A program made the position numbers and the translations under genes. The notes beneath the pieces were generated by a model. It searched no databases, was not told the DNA's origin, and saw only the letters and a list, made by a program, of their open reading frames with translations. 64,000 bases of DNA from Symsagittifera roscoffensis. Lineage: Eukaryota > Xenacoelomorpha > Acoela > Convolutidae. The stretch is from positions 55,100,928 to 55,164,927 of the forward strand of contig NC_087069.1 in assembly GCF_963678635.1 (NCBI RefSeq), written 5' to 3'. Shown in pieces: positions 23,403 through 32,526 of the stretch. Each line of letters opens with the position of its first letter. Position 1 is the stretch's first letter.

Positions 23403-23582
23403 ATGAGGCGGAGCAGGGTACCGGTAGCTGAAAAAAGACCTAACGAAGCAAAGTATAATTCGTCGCTACGCAAAACAACATCAATGGGTCCGAAGATAAC
23501 AAAGAAGAACTTTTCAGTTAACATGGTCAGCACAAGGAGTACAACGGAGAGAGCAAGAGAGGGCATGGAAGGGGAACATTAG
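23403..23582 (+). pseudogene. residual Gag N-terminus of element N
   Basis: A 59-codon ORF starts MRRSRVPV and contains KKNFSVNMVSTRS. It is homologous to the first 50 or so residues of Gag in element G (53022 downward). It then crosses the deletion junction near 23570 and stops. It cannot supply Gag function. Confidence 0.85.
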
Positions 23583-23670
23583 CTCCGATGATGAAGAGGA
23601 ACTGTTGAGACAGTTTGCCGTATCTAGTACTTCAGGGTGCAGTACCTCCAAGGCGAAGAGTGCGAGATGA
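23571..23670 (+). pseudogene. residual C-terminus of ORF3 in element N
   Basis: The frame reading ISSDDEEELLRQFAVSSTSG ends at TGA 23668-23670. It corresponds to the last residues of ORF3 of element G (ending at 35051). It is joined to the Gag stub out of frame, so the internal deletion spans nearly the whole coding region. Confidence 0.85.
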
Positions 23671-24100
23671 GCAGGTGGCTCGAATGGATCTTGAGTCTTG
23701 AGAGGGAAAGGGGGGCTTGAGCGTGGATCCGGGTGAAACTTGGATTCACGAAAAAGAAGTTTTAACAAAGCAAATATTGTTATTTAATATACTATATTTA
23801 TTATATAAATCAAAATGCTGCATGACAATTTCCTGATTGAATAGGACAAAAGAAATTTTAAATGATTGGCTTGGAAAGCCAGAATTCAAGGGTGCAGGTG
23901 TGTGCAGATTTTGATTGCTGTTTAGCGATAGTGTGAAAATTTTACATGGCTGTGAATTTTGGGGTGTAGATAAGCTTAAGTCTGCTGCAAACTTCTGTAA
24001 ATGACCACTGGCACTGTATCTTGAGTAACACTCGGTTTTCTGGGACTCACTGGCAGAAGACAGCACGCGATGAGGACATCGATCTCGAGTCCGGGGAGTA

Positions 24101-25005
24101 TGTGCCAGTCGGTCATATTCGGAAGTTTGGCCTTGAGAGAAGAAAAAAACACTTGATTTTGGAGTGAAATTTAGTTTTTCAAAATTTCGAATGGAACCTG
24201 TCATGCACGATTTTCTCGCGATAACTGAAAATCAGAAAAAGAGAAGTCAGAACAATCGAGTAACAATCGCGGGAAAGTTGCTAAATAAAACGGTGGGAAA
24301 TTGCTATTCGCAATTTCTGTCACAATAGAACAAGAGTAGAGCTGTCCCATCTAAAACAGAGACGAGAGCATTCCCACGAACTGGATTGTTGTGACTGGAG
24401 TACTATTATTAACTGGACCAGAGTGAACCTTCGGTGGAAAGGTGGACAGCTAGAGTGTCCCAATGGTTCACGAGAACTTACAGTCTAGAGTGAAAACTTG
24501 TTCTTATTATTAAAACTGACTAACGTTAGACTCTTTTTAGTTACTTTATTAATTCTTGAGTTGCTTACCGACTTATTTACTTCCTGGTTCTTGAGCGTGC
24601 TACAATGTGAGTACTTAATTTAAATTCCTAGAGTGTGTTTTATAATTGTTATGTTGAGGTAAGGCGAGTTTTAGGTTGATCCATCTGAAATGGATCAAAG
24701 TTCCACTGTCTAATAAAAATAAACTTAACGGATTGTTCTAACCCGGTTTTTAACGGCGTTCATGTATTTTGGGTATCTAGAGACCTAAGTATGGGGACGT
24801 TTCTAATTCTAGAGTGGGGGGATATTTTAGTAGTAGCCTTTAAGCTGTAACGGGTCGTAGTCTCATGTCACAAGCGAACCGAACTGGCTCCGACCGTTCT
24901 TGAGGTAGAAAAACACAAGAGATGGTGTCCCTGACCCTTGAGCCAGTGGTTATAGGGCCTATTTTTCCTAAGCCTCATGTGTGACTGCAGTAGACGAATG
25001 TTACA
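24101..25005 (+). repeat. 3' LTR of element N
   Basis: Runs TGTGCC to TTACA, 905 bp, with a candidate polyadenylation signal AATAAA at 24712-24717. The minus-strand coding-looking ORFs across it are shadows. Confidence 0.92.
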
Positions 25006-25168
25006 ATCATGTATTCCAGTCAAAATCTTTGGAATTTTCTAGATATGGAAGTGATAATGATAAAAGAAGATGTCAAGTGTTTAAGTCCTTTTCATTTAAA
25101 ATCGATACGGGTTACGCTTCTTCAATAAGAACACGCAACTCGACACGAGATAATATAATATACAAGTG
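25006..25168 (-). other. 3' untranslated tail of the PHD-RT element or flank
   Basis: AT-rich sequence between the ORF stop (25169) and the 3' LTR of element N. No poly-A tail or microsatellite marks an element end. Confidence 0.35.
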
Positions 25169-28069
25169 TTACAAGTAAAAAATTTCGTCGAAAGTTATTT
25201 TGTCATTTATTGTTCCGAGTACGCAAGCGGCGTTCGCAATCTGTATTGCCAGGGAGATTCTCTGTTTTAAAACGCTGCCTGCTCTGGGTTCCTCAGTGCA
25301 TATGCTTAGGTTCTTACAAAGCTTGCTCAAAAAAACTTCTGTGCTGGGGCCGGCCGCGCCCTGAATTTCAAAAGCTAGCGGTTGAAAAAGATATCCATCA
25401 TTTACAAGATCTTTATATTTGTCAATTTTTCGCTCTTCCGCTTCAGCGGCAGCCGTACCAGGGTTACAAACAGACCCGGCATTAATCCTACAAGGAGCTA
25501 AGGAGTCTACTACCGTTACATCCCACAAGAGCTGCTTACCATCAGCCCATGGAACGAGCGTCAAACCGTCTGGTCGCTTCTGATCGGTCCTGTAGAGGTG
25601 TCGTGGTTCTAAAACAGACGGAATGTGAGTAGATGATAGACTCTGCTTTATAAGGGCATTCAGGTTTGAATGCCTAGAGAATCTCCCTGCACTTTTGAGG
25701 CAAGAAAGACCATTCCAACCATCCTCGGTAACGTCTTTTCCGCACACGCATTTATGCCGTTCGCATATTTTTGATCCTAATCGAAGTCCTATCGCAATTC
25801 TGAGTTGTTGGTTCGACAGTTTTAACCTTAAATTTTTGCAGGGGATGACGTTCAACCATTGGGATCCAAATCTATCTTGGAACGCGTTGAACCTTTTCAC
25901 GTCCGTTGGTTCGAGTCGTAAAATCAAGTCTGCAATTTCGCTGTCAAAAATTGGCTCCGTCCAATTTTTTTGGATTGCATTTTCCGGAGCCATTTCAATT
26001 TTTCCAAGGTCAAACCACCGTTTAAGCGCATCATCATAGGTTCCATCCACATGCTCCAAACCAAAGATTTCGCTCAAGGCATCTTTCGCTCCTACTGCTG
26101 AGGCTAAGAAAGCGGGTAAAGCGAGTAGACGAGCGGAAGAAACGCCCAAGCCACCTTTGGCTGCCGGGAGAACTGCTTGTAAAAACTGGTTATCATCCAT
26201 TTTCACGTTGGTGACCTTGCATAACGAATTTCGTAGTAATTTATCGTAGCGTTCCAAAAAATCATTTTGCGAAAAACAAGGGCTCGTACGCAAAAAATAT
26301 AGGAGTTTTGGCATGCTAAAGCAATTTTTCAGGAGGTAAAAACCATAATGGGCGTCTAGTTTGTCAATGACATCCGAGATTTTTTCAAGCTCCCTAATTT
26401 TTTCGTCGAGTAATTCTTTTCGGCAAAGTTCGCCGATTGGAGATCCTAAAATGAGGAGTTCTTCTTTTGTTTTTATTTTTATTTTGGGGCATATTTTTCG
26501 AAATTGTGTTAAAATTGAATTATACTGTGTACTAGTAGTCGGTCCCAAAAAACAAAGTTCACACTTCTCAGTGTTTAAGCTCAGGCCGTAAATTTGTTCC
26601 AATTTCAGAATGTTTTTAAGGTCCCGGAGTACTACCTTATAGTCGTCGGCTAAATTCCCATCATCTAAATACCAGATGTTAATTTTCGACTCCAACTGTT
26701 TGACTAGTGTATGAATTGTTTCCGCAAAAAGGGGTGGGGCTTCAGGATCACCTTGCTGAGTTCCGTCTTCTGACATTATGACAGAGCTTCCGTAAAAAAG
26801 GTAACTAGGTTTAGCATACGCGCAATGGGTGTAATTATATAATTCGGGGCGATTTGAAAAAACATGATTCAGCATTGTTTCTCTGTTTAAAGAGTTAAAG
26901 GCATTCTTAAAATCTAGTTTTAAAAGAACAGTACATTTTGGATTGTCGTCGCGTTCAATTAGGTTTCGAAACGAGTGCGCAGCTATTTCTGCTCCTCGTT
27001 TGGTACCGCATCCTACCTGTACGTTTCCGAAAAAATTTTGTCGCTCGGAGAGGGCCTTGCTTCCAGCGCATTTAGACGCGATACGTCTCAGCGTGTTGCC
27101 TATGGCAATCGGTCTCAACCCTCCGTCTATTTTTATGAGGGCGATAAGCTTTGCGCCAAAAAAGAAAGGTCTTAGTGGTTCCGGTATTTTGCCATCTCCA
27201 ATGAGGTTTATCAGCTTAGTAAGCGATTTCAGAAAATTAAGTCCTGCACTGCCATTCGACTTACTAACAAGATCTTTAAAAATTTGAGGAAATATTTTAT
27301 CAGGACCTGCTGCTGATCCGTTTGGAAAGGACATTATCGCTTTGTATAGGTCAAAATCGGTTACGAAAAAACTATCCAACTTTTCTGGATTTGGAGCTGC
27401 AAATTTGGCTCGCTGCGGGTGCTTAGATAACAATTTTTGATAGTTATCAGTTGAAAAAGGAGCTATTTTGTCATCCGAAGCAGCAAGCCTTATTCCTCCC
27501 TTTACATTTCCTTCATCGAGCTTACTACTTATTAACTTTATTCTCTGCTCGAGGTCACTCAGAGGCGGGCTTGAAACTTGGGGATGGGGTTTTGGAAGTG
27601 ACACGTCATTTGCTCGAATTTTTTTATTTATCAAAGAGCTCATGCTTGTGGTCTGTTTGCGTCCACTTCTTTTCGGTTGCTCCAAAAAAAACAAGAACGA
27701 CGTTAAAAAAATTAGCCATTTTGTAACATCTTCTACATTGTAGACGATGTCATTTATTTTGTCCGACAGATTTTCCGCCAAGGGAACACGCGAGTCTTTT
27801 GGTACTCTCTTGAGTACTCGGACATTTGAGATGGCTGTATTAACATAATTGTCTAGCACTAAATCATTACCTATTGTTACTTTATTAACAGATTTTACAT
27901 CAACGCATAAAGGACACTGAAACCATTGGGTTTTCTTAGAGTCGCTAAGAGAAATATTTACACAACTGATAAGATACCAACTAGAACAACAATCACATTT
28001 AATCCAATTTATCAGTCCTGAAGGTTTTAAGCAATCTTTGCTTGTACACTCTTTGTTGTTTTTCCTCAT
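25169..28069 (-). CDS. retroelement polyprotein: PHD finger, reverse transcriptase, PD-(D/E)XK-like endonuclease
   Basis: An uninterrupted 966-codon ORF. Residues 8-60 form a PHD-type finger: CTSKDC, then IKCDCC, then WFQCPLC. The expected zinc-binding His of the WYH motif is Leu (WYLISC), so zinc binding is doubtful. The RT follows with AAGPDKI, LRPIAIGNTLRR, LLKLDFKNAFNS (motif A), QQGDPEAPPLF (motif B) and WYLDDGNLADD (motif C). The C-terminal part has CVCGKDVTEDGWNGLSC and GRFSRHSNLN, then RPDGLTLVPW and LLWDVTV, which fit a restriction-like endonuclease of the kind in R2/R4/Hero-type non-LTR elements. No apurinic endonuclease is seen. It lies between LTR elements N and G. It could be recently active. 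Clade placement is my inference. Confidence 0.85.
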   Translation of the reverse strand: MRKNNKECTSKDCLKPSGLINWIKCDCCSSWYLISCVNISLSDSKKTQWFQCPLCVDVKSVNKVTIGNDLVLDNYVNTAISNVRVLKRVPKDSRVPLAENLSDKINDIVYNVEDVTKWLIFLTSFLFFLEQPKRSGRKQTTSMSSLINKKIRANDVSLPKPHPQVSSPPLSDLEQRIKLISSKLDEGNVKGGIRLAASDDKIAPFSTDNYQKLLSKHPQRAKFAAPNPEKLDSFFVTDFDLYKAIMSFPNGSAAGPDKIFPQIFKDLVSKSNGSAGLNFLKSLTKLINLIGDGKIPEPLRPFFFGAKLIALIKIDGGLRPIAIGNTLRRIASKCAGSKALSERQNFFGNVQVGCGTKRGAEIAAHSFRNLIERDDNPKCTVLLKLDFKNAFNSLNRETMLNHVFSNRPELYNYTHCAYAKPSYLFYGSSVIMSEDGTQQGDPEAPPLFAETIHTLVKQLESKINIWYLDDGNLADDYKVVLRDLKNILKLEQIYGLSLNTEKCELCFLGPTTSTQYNSILTQFRKICPKIKIKTKEELLILGSPIGELCRKELLDEKIRELEKISDVIDKLDAHYGFYLLKNCFSMPKLLYFLRTSPCFSQNDFLERYDKLLRNSLCKVTNVKMDDNQFLQAVLPAAKGGLGVSSARLLALPAFLASAVGAKDALSEIFGLEHVDGTYDDALKRWFDLGKIEMAPENAIQKNWTEPIFDSEIADLILRLEPTDVKRFNAFQDRFGSQWLNVIPCKNLRLKLSNQQLRIAIGLRLGSKICERHKCVCGKDVTEDGWNGLSCLKSAGRFSRHSNLNALIKQSLSSTHIPSVLEPRHLYRTDQKRPDGLTLVPWADGKQLLWDVTVVDSLAPCRINAGSVCNPGTAAAEAEERKIDKYKDLVNDGYLFQPLAFEIQGAAGPSTEVFLSKLCKNLSICTEEPRAGSVLKQRISLAIQIANAACVLGTINDKITFDEIFYL

Positions 28070-28500
28070 CTTGACGCAGCATAAAGGTTAAAAAAAAAAG
28101 GATTTTGACTGGACTTTAGGGGACTGAACTAACCCATGATAAGCGGTTAGTGGGAATTTTACAAATCAGCAAATAAAAAAAAAAAAAAAAGACAACTAAA
28201 TTAATTTAAAAGGTTAAAAGGCAGCTTAAGGTTAAAGGGTTAAAAGTTTAAAGGTTAAGGTTAAAAGGTTAAAAGGCAGGTTAAAAGGTTAAAAATGAAA
28301 AACAAGGAACAATCTCACCCGAGCTCAGTAGGTTCAGCGGCGCACCACCAGACTTCTCAAGCCAGTTCCAGTTCCCCACCTCCCCACAGAAAGCCACTTG
28401 ACAGACCTGTCTCTAAAATCCCTCAGAGGGCGCTCCACATACAGGCACAAACATCAAACATAACAAATCTATTTAATAAGTTTATCACAACAATTAGGCA
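28070..28500. repeat. A-rich and TTAACC-like low-complexity region
   Basis: Poly-A runs near 28088-28098 and 28173-28190 are followed by irregular AAAGGTTAAAAGG units at about 28205-28292. This may be the 5' UTR or insertion edge of the PHD-RT element. An 80-codon ORF at 28295-28537 shows no family. Confidence 0.6.
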
Positions 28501-28916
28501 TAGCTCAGCTATGCAGTGTCAACAGGTCTCGCGTTGAAATAAAAAACATCAAAGAAATATCAAGGCGATTACGATGTCCTGTCCCCAGTAGCATTCATGA
28601 AATTACCGAAGTCAAGCACGGCGCCAGAAAAACAAACAAAAAAACCTAGCCAGTAACTCGAACTCGTTTTTATTTGCGAACATTACAAACGTTGACCAAA
28701 TTAAGTCTTCAATTGTTCACTGACTAGCTCAGCTATGCAGTGTCAACAGGTCTCGCGTTGAAATAAAAAACATCAAAGAAATATCAAGGCAATTACGATG
28801 TCCTGTCCCCGGTAGCATTCATGAAATTACCGAAGTCAAGTACGGCGCCAGAAAAACAAACAAAAAAAACCTAGCCAGTAACTCGTTTTTATTTGCGAAC
28901 ATTACAAACGTTGACC
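28501..28916 (+). repeat. tandem duplication of about 195 bp
   Basis: 28501-28697 and 28725-28916 both run from TAGCTCAGCTATGCAGTG to ACAAACGTTGACC with few differences. The 27-nt spacer contains the word also found at 19954-19981. No coding potential. Confidence 0.88.
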
Positions 28917-29531
28917 CCGGTTAAAGTATCAGTGGACACAGTATAAGAAATAGAAAAACCCGAGAACATTATAAAAAATGAACATTCAGATCAATCAGTT
29001 GGTTAATAATTCCTTTCGTAATAAACCTTCCGATAGTAAATTCCTGTAATTATTTCATAAGGCAATTAAAATTACACTGATTCCTTTCTCTATTCCTAAG
29101 ACGCACGTGTTGGGCTGATCCTAGTGTGCCAGTAGGTCATATCTGGAAGTTTGGCCTTGATAAACTTATAATAAAAATTGATTTTTCAAAAATTCTATAT
29201 AATATTCGCCCGGAAATACATATCGACGGAAAATAAAGCTAGGTCCTAAGACGACTGGCCAACGTCTGAACAGAGCTCAACATGCTTTTCACCGTCTCTA
29301 CCAAAGCCAGTTCTTTTGGTGGTCTTTTCAACATCGGGTCGTAAAAAAAAACGTTACTGTTCTCCGGCTTCGACCAGAATGCTCAAATTAACTTAATTAC
29401 ATGCAGAAATAGTGAGCTCATGGCTGGGTCTCAGTACAGTATCCCCAGACCACGAGGTCACTCCTAAAAACAGGACTACTACTATTTCTAATATTACCAT
29501 TGTTTTTGTTCAGTAGATAAAAATCATCATC
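28917..29531. other. flank of element G with an LTR relic
   Basis: At 29125-29195 there is TGTGCCAGTAGGTCATATCT followed by GGAAGTTTGGCCTTGA and ATTTTTCAAAAATTC. This is the beginning of an LTR related to those of N and G, truncated and diverged. The rest holds nothing I recognise. Confidence 0.6.
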
Positions 29532-29928
29532 TGTAACATTTGTCTACTGTAGTCACACATGAGGCTTAAGAAAAATAGGCCCTATAACCATTGGCTCAAG
29601 AGTCAGGGACACTATCTCTTGTGTTTTTCTACCTCAAATCAGTCGGAGCCAATTCGGTTCGCTTGTGACATGAGACTACGACCCGTTACAGCTTAAAGGC
29701 TACTACCAAAATATCCCCCCACTCTAGAAATAAGAACGTCCCCATACTTAGGTCTCTAGATACCCAAAATACATGAACGCCGTTAAAAACCGGGTCGAAA
29801 CAATCCGTTAAGTTACTTTTTATTAGACAGTGGAACTTTGATCCATTTCAGATGGATCAACCTAAAACTCAACTTACCTCAACATAACAATCATAAAACA
29901 GACTCTAGAAATTTAATTACATGCAAAA

Positions 29929-30270
29929 TTAACACTGAAAATTTAGTCCCAAAATATTTTTGGTTTTTTATTCAAAACGTACATGTCTAAATCAAAATTA
30001 TGACTCAGAAACTTCCAGACAAATTAATTTTAAAATGTTTAATTAATTTTAGAGATTAAAAGTATTTTAATCTTAATAGTAATTTAGAGGTCAACTGTGA
30101 TTGGCTAATTTTTTATCATGATGGTTTAAAACCAAATTGTATGTGATTTATTGTAAATAACATTTGTAAATTGATGTTTTATTGTCATTTAGAGTAGTTT
30201 ATTGTAAAAATCTTGACGATGCACATAGTTGCGAAAACGTTTGAAATTTACTTTTTAGCAAAAATTTCTT
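29929..30270 (+). repeat. left pseudo-LTR of the Penelope-like element
   Basis: Begins TTAACACTGAAAATTTAGTC and is nearly identical to 33760-34100. A 12-nt stretch precedes it at the insertion edge. Confidence 0.9.
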
Positions 30271-30632
30271 CAATTTTATTTGTAAATTCGTGATAAACCA
30301 AAAAGCGAAGAGCTTGAAATTCCAACTCTTTTCCCATTAAAGGGCCAGTATAAAAATTTTTAATGATTTTCATCAATGTATAGAGAATTTTTATAGTGTT
30401 TTTTTTTATCGATACGTAAAAAATGGCCGATTTTTATTTGAGTTACCGAAATGTTTCATATTGTAGCAGCTAGCTCCCTGTTCCACAGCATCAACACCCT
30501 TATAACAGGGGAAAAAAGCAATACGAGAGCCTTGTAACAGCAATTCCTGGCCTATCCCTTAATAACAACTTGCTGAACCAAGGAAAGAACCTCTGACGAC
30601 TACTGGAAGACAGTCCACTGAAGGAGAAAAAA

Positions 30633-31088
30633 GTGGTTGTGTGGCACGACGTGGTGAACAACACCATTAGCAGCCACAGAACAAACAACTATCGCCCAGC
30701 CGGTGTCGAGGAGCTGACAAACTATTTGAAGACGAAGAAGCAGCAGATATTGGCGATCGTTTATTGCAGAAGGGAAGGAACGCCCGACTTGTTTAGTCAG
30801 CTTCTCGGCACAGGGGTGCTCATTATTCCAGCTACAAAACGACTACTCTCCAAGAGCAAGCAAAACAACCCGGAGCAGCTCAAGGAACATTTGAAGCTGC
30901 ACCAGAGTGCTGATTTGGAGCTGAAATCTCTGCGATTGGTAGTGGCACACAAAGAAAGGCTGTCAGAGCTGATTGGCAATATCAGGGGCAAACAACAGAG
31001 ACCATCACAGACAAGGAGGAAGGCGAAAGCAAGACGTGAGCAGAAGCTGAAGGCAGAGGAAGTGTCTGCGCTTCAAAGACAGGGGTGA
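30633..31088 (+). CDS. Penelope-like element upstream ORF, unrecognised
   Basis: An ORF of 151 codons contains VVWHDVVNNTISSH, AIVYCRREGTPDLF and VLIIPATKRLLS, then a basic Lys/Arg-rich tail (RRKAKARREQKLKAEE). Similar codons continue upstream across a stop near 30592, so the intact ORF was probably longer. I cannot name the domain. Alternating hydrophobic strands and helices suggest an alpha/beta fold, and the basic tail could bind nucleic acid. It precedes the RT gene in the same orientation with a gap of about 50 nt. Confidence 0.55.
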   Translation: MVVWHDVVNNTISSHRTNNYRPAGVEELTNYLKTKKQQILAIVYCRREGTPDLFSQLLGTGVLIIPATKRLLSKSKQNNPEQLKEHLKLHQSADLELKSLRLVVAHKERLSELIGNIRGKQQRPSQTRRKAKARREQKLKAEEVSALQRQG

Positions 31089-31135
31089 GAAGAGTGTGAT
31101 TTGTTTTGCTTTGTGCCTTGTGAGTTTCATTACTC

Positions 31136-31930
31136 GTGGCCTGCAAAACAATGACCACAGTACTTTTTCCTGCTGTTTGGCTCAGACAAATTTTGAAAAG
31201 GAAACTAACTTGGAAAATTGTATTAGACTATTTAAAATTCTTTAAAAAAGTTCAAGTATCTGTACATAGACTGAAGTTTCTGAGAAAATGTCTGAAAAAC
31301 GATCTAATACCGGACTTTTTGAAGTTTAGGGTCCACGAGAACGGGGTTTTTGCGGACCAAGCTGTGCATAATTTTCAATTGAAACTACTAAGGACTGAAA
31401 CTTCTAGGGCAAATGAGGGTAGGAAAAGAGACGAGGAGATGCTAAGGAAAGCAAGATCACTGGTGCAAAAAGAAATTGACAAACAGTGGTGGGCATCCAT
31501 TTTCCGATTCGTGAGGCGTCAAGTTGAGGCAAGCTTAAAGAAAACATCAGAAAACCATAGAAAAAAGTTAAAAAAACTGTCCGAGAGACAAGATAAACCT
31601 CTTGGGGGGAGAAATGAGCGATCAGTTAAGGTACTTGATAATATTGAACTGCCTGAATGGGTATATGAAGTGCTATCAATGGGTCCCAAGCATCCAATTA
31701 GAGACAAATTTAACGAAACACATTTTTTGGCGGATATCGACATTTTCCTCTCACAATTGAAAAATCAAAAAACATCTGGTGAAACGTTATGTGAAATAGA
31801 AGCCGCGGCAAAGGCATATGCAAAAAACGTACGGCAAACCCCAAGAGACAAAGCCGTTGAAAAAACGAGGAAATATCTCAAAGATAATGGGTTGCTGGCT
31901 GTGCCTTTTGATAAGGGGGTTGGTTTTTGA
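31136..31930 (+). CDS. Penelope-like element N-terminal domain
   Basis: Encodes the region before the RT, with long charged helices (RKRDEEMLRKARSLVQKEID, then KKLKKLSERQDK), PEWVYEVLSMGPKHPI and LLAVPFDKGVGF, a hallmark just ahead of RT in Penelope-like proteins. It ends at a TGA (31928-31930). A 1-nt shift in the adjacent A-run then changes frame. The start shown is the first Met; the true start may be earlier. Confidence 0.8.
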   Translation: MACKTMTTVLFPAVWLRQILKRKLTWKIVLDYLKFFKKVQVSVHRLKFLRKCLKNDLIPDFLKFRVHENGVFADQAVHNFQLKLLRTETSRANEGRKRDEEMLRKARSLVQKEIDKQWWASIFRFVRRQVEASLKKTSENHRKKLKKLSERQDKPLGGRNERSVKVLDNIELPEWVYEVLSMGPKHPIRDKFNETHFLADIDIFLSQLKNQKTSGETLCEIEAAAKAYAKNVRQTPRDKAVEKTRKYLKDNGLLAVPFDKGVGF

Positions 31931-32511
31931 ATAATGAGGAAAAAAATGAATCAAAGCTGGAATCCTTGTTGCAATCTGCTCAGTTTGTGAAAAAAGATGC
32001 AACCACTGATGAGGTGATACTGAAAATTGAGAAAGAACTTAACAAAGAATTACTAGCCATGAACATAAGAGACGAGATAAGTGATCAGTTATATTCTAAG
32101 ATGAGATCAACAGGGGGGCAACCCGCCCGTTTGTACGGTTTAGCTAAGGTACACAAGGATGAGACACCCCTACGACCTGTACTATCACTTCCCGACAGCT
32201 CGTATGAGAATCTTAACAAAATGCTTGCAAAGTTTTTTGACAACATCGATGGAGCAAATATAGAAGCCAATACTAAAGAGGCTAGAGAAAAAATAGAAAA
32301 CATTGCTCTAGATCCGGATGAAACCATAATATCTCTTGATGTGAAAAGTTTGTACGCCAACGTTCCCCTGAAAGAGGCAATTGAAATTGCTTTACAGAAG
32401 CTGTACAGCCAGGAGTCTCCTCCTGAAATTCAAAGAGCAACCATGAAAAGGCTTTTGAATATGGCGGTCAGCAAAGTATATTTCAAGTGTAATGATTCAT
32501 GGTATGTATAA
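31927..32511 (+). CDS. Penelope-like reverse transcriptase, N-terminal half
   Basis: Contains ARLYGLAKVHKDETPLRPVL (fingers motif of Penelope-like RTs) and IISLDVKSLYANVPL (motif A with the catalytic Asp). The frame opens without an ATG because it continues the preceding ORF after a frameshift. It ends at TAA 32509-32511, just before motif B; the downstream reading resumes in the same frame. Confidence 0.88.
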   Translation: MNNEEKNESKLESLLQSAQFVKKDATTDEVILKIEKELNKELLAMNIRDEISDQLYSKMRSTGGQPARLYGLAKVHKDETPLRPVLSLPDSSYENLNKMLAKFFDNIDGANIEANTKEAREKIENIALDPDETIISLDVKSLYANVPLKEAIEIALQKLYSQESPPEIQRATMKRLLNMAVSKVYFKCNDSWYV

Positions 32512-32526
32512 GTTGATGGTTTAGCA

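Larger units (their letters stand above)
20070..25005 (+). mobile_element. element N: non-autonomous LTR retrotransposon, 4.9 kb
   Basis: LTRs at 20070-20913 and 24101-25005 both begin TGTGCCAGTCGG and end GAATGTTACA. They are nearly identical apart from a deletion of about 61 bp in the 5' copy, so the insertion is young. The interior is the long leader plus two coding stubs: the first residues of Gag and the last residues of ORF3 of element G. It is thus a deletion derivative of the giant family, in the opposite orientation to G. Flanking triplets are ATC on both sides; no clean 5-bp duplication is visible. A purine-rich stretch (GAGTCCGGGGAGTA) precedes the 3' LTR. Confidence 0.93.

Noticed and set aside
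28205-28292. Telomere-like TTAACC repeat
   Set aside because: Units are irregular (AAAGGTTAAAAGG and variants) and do not match TTAGGG-type arrays.
29532-29535. Five-base target duplication around element G
   Set aside because: Only ATC matches on both sides (also for N); too short to claim, and the next bases differ.
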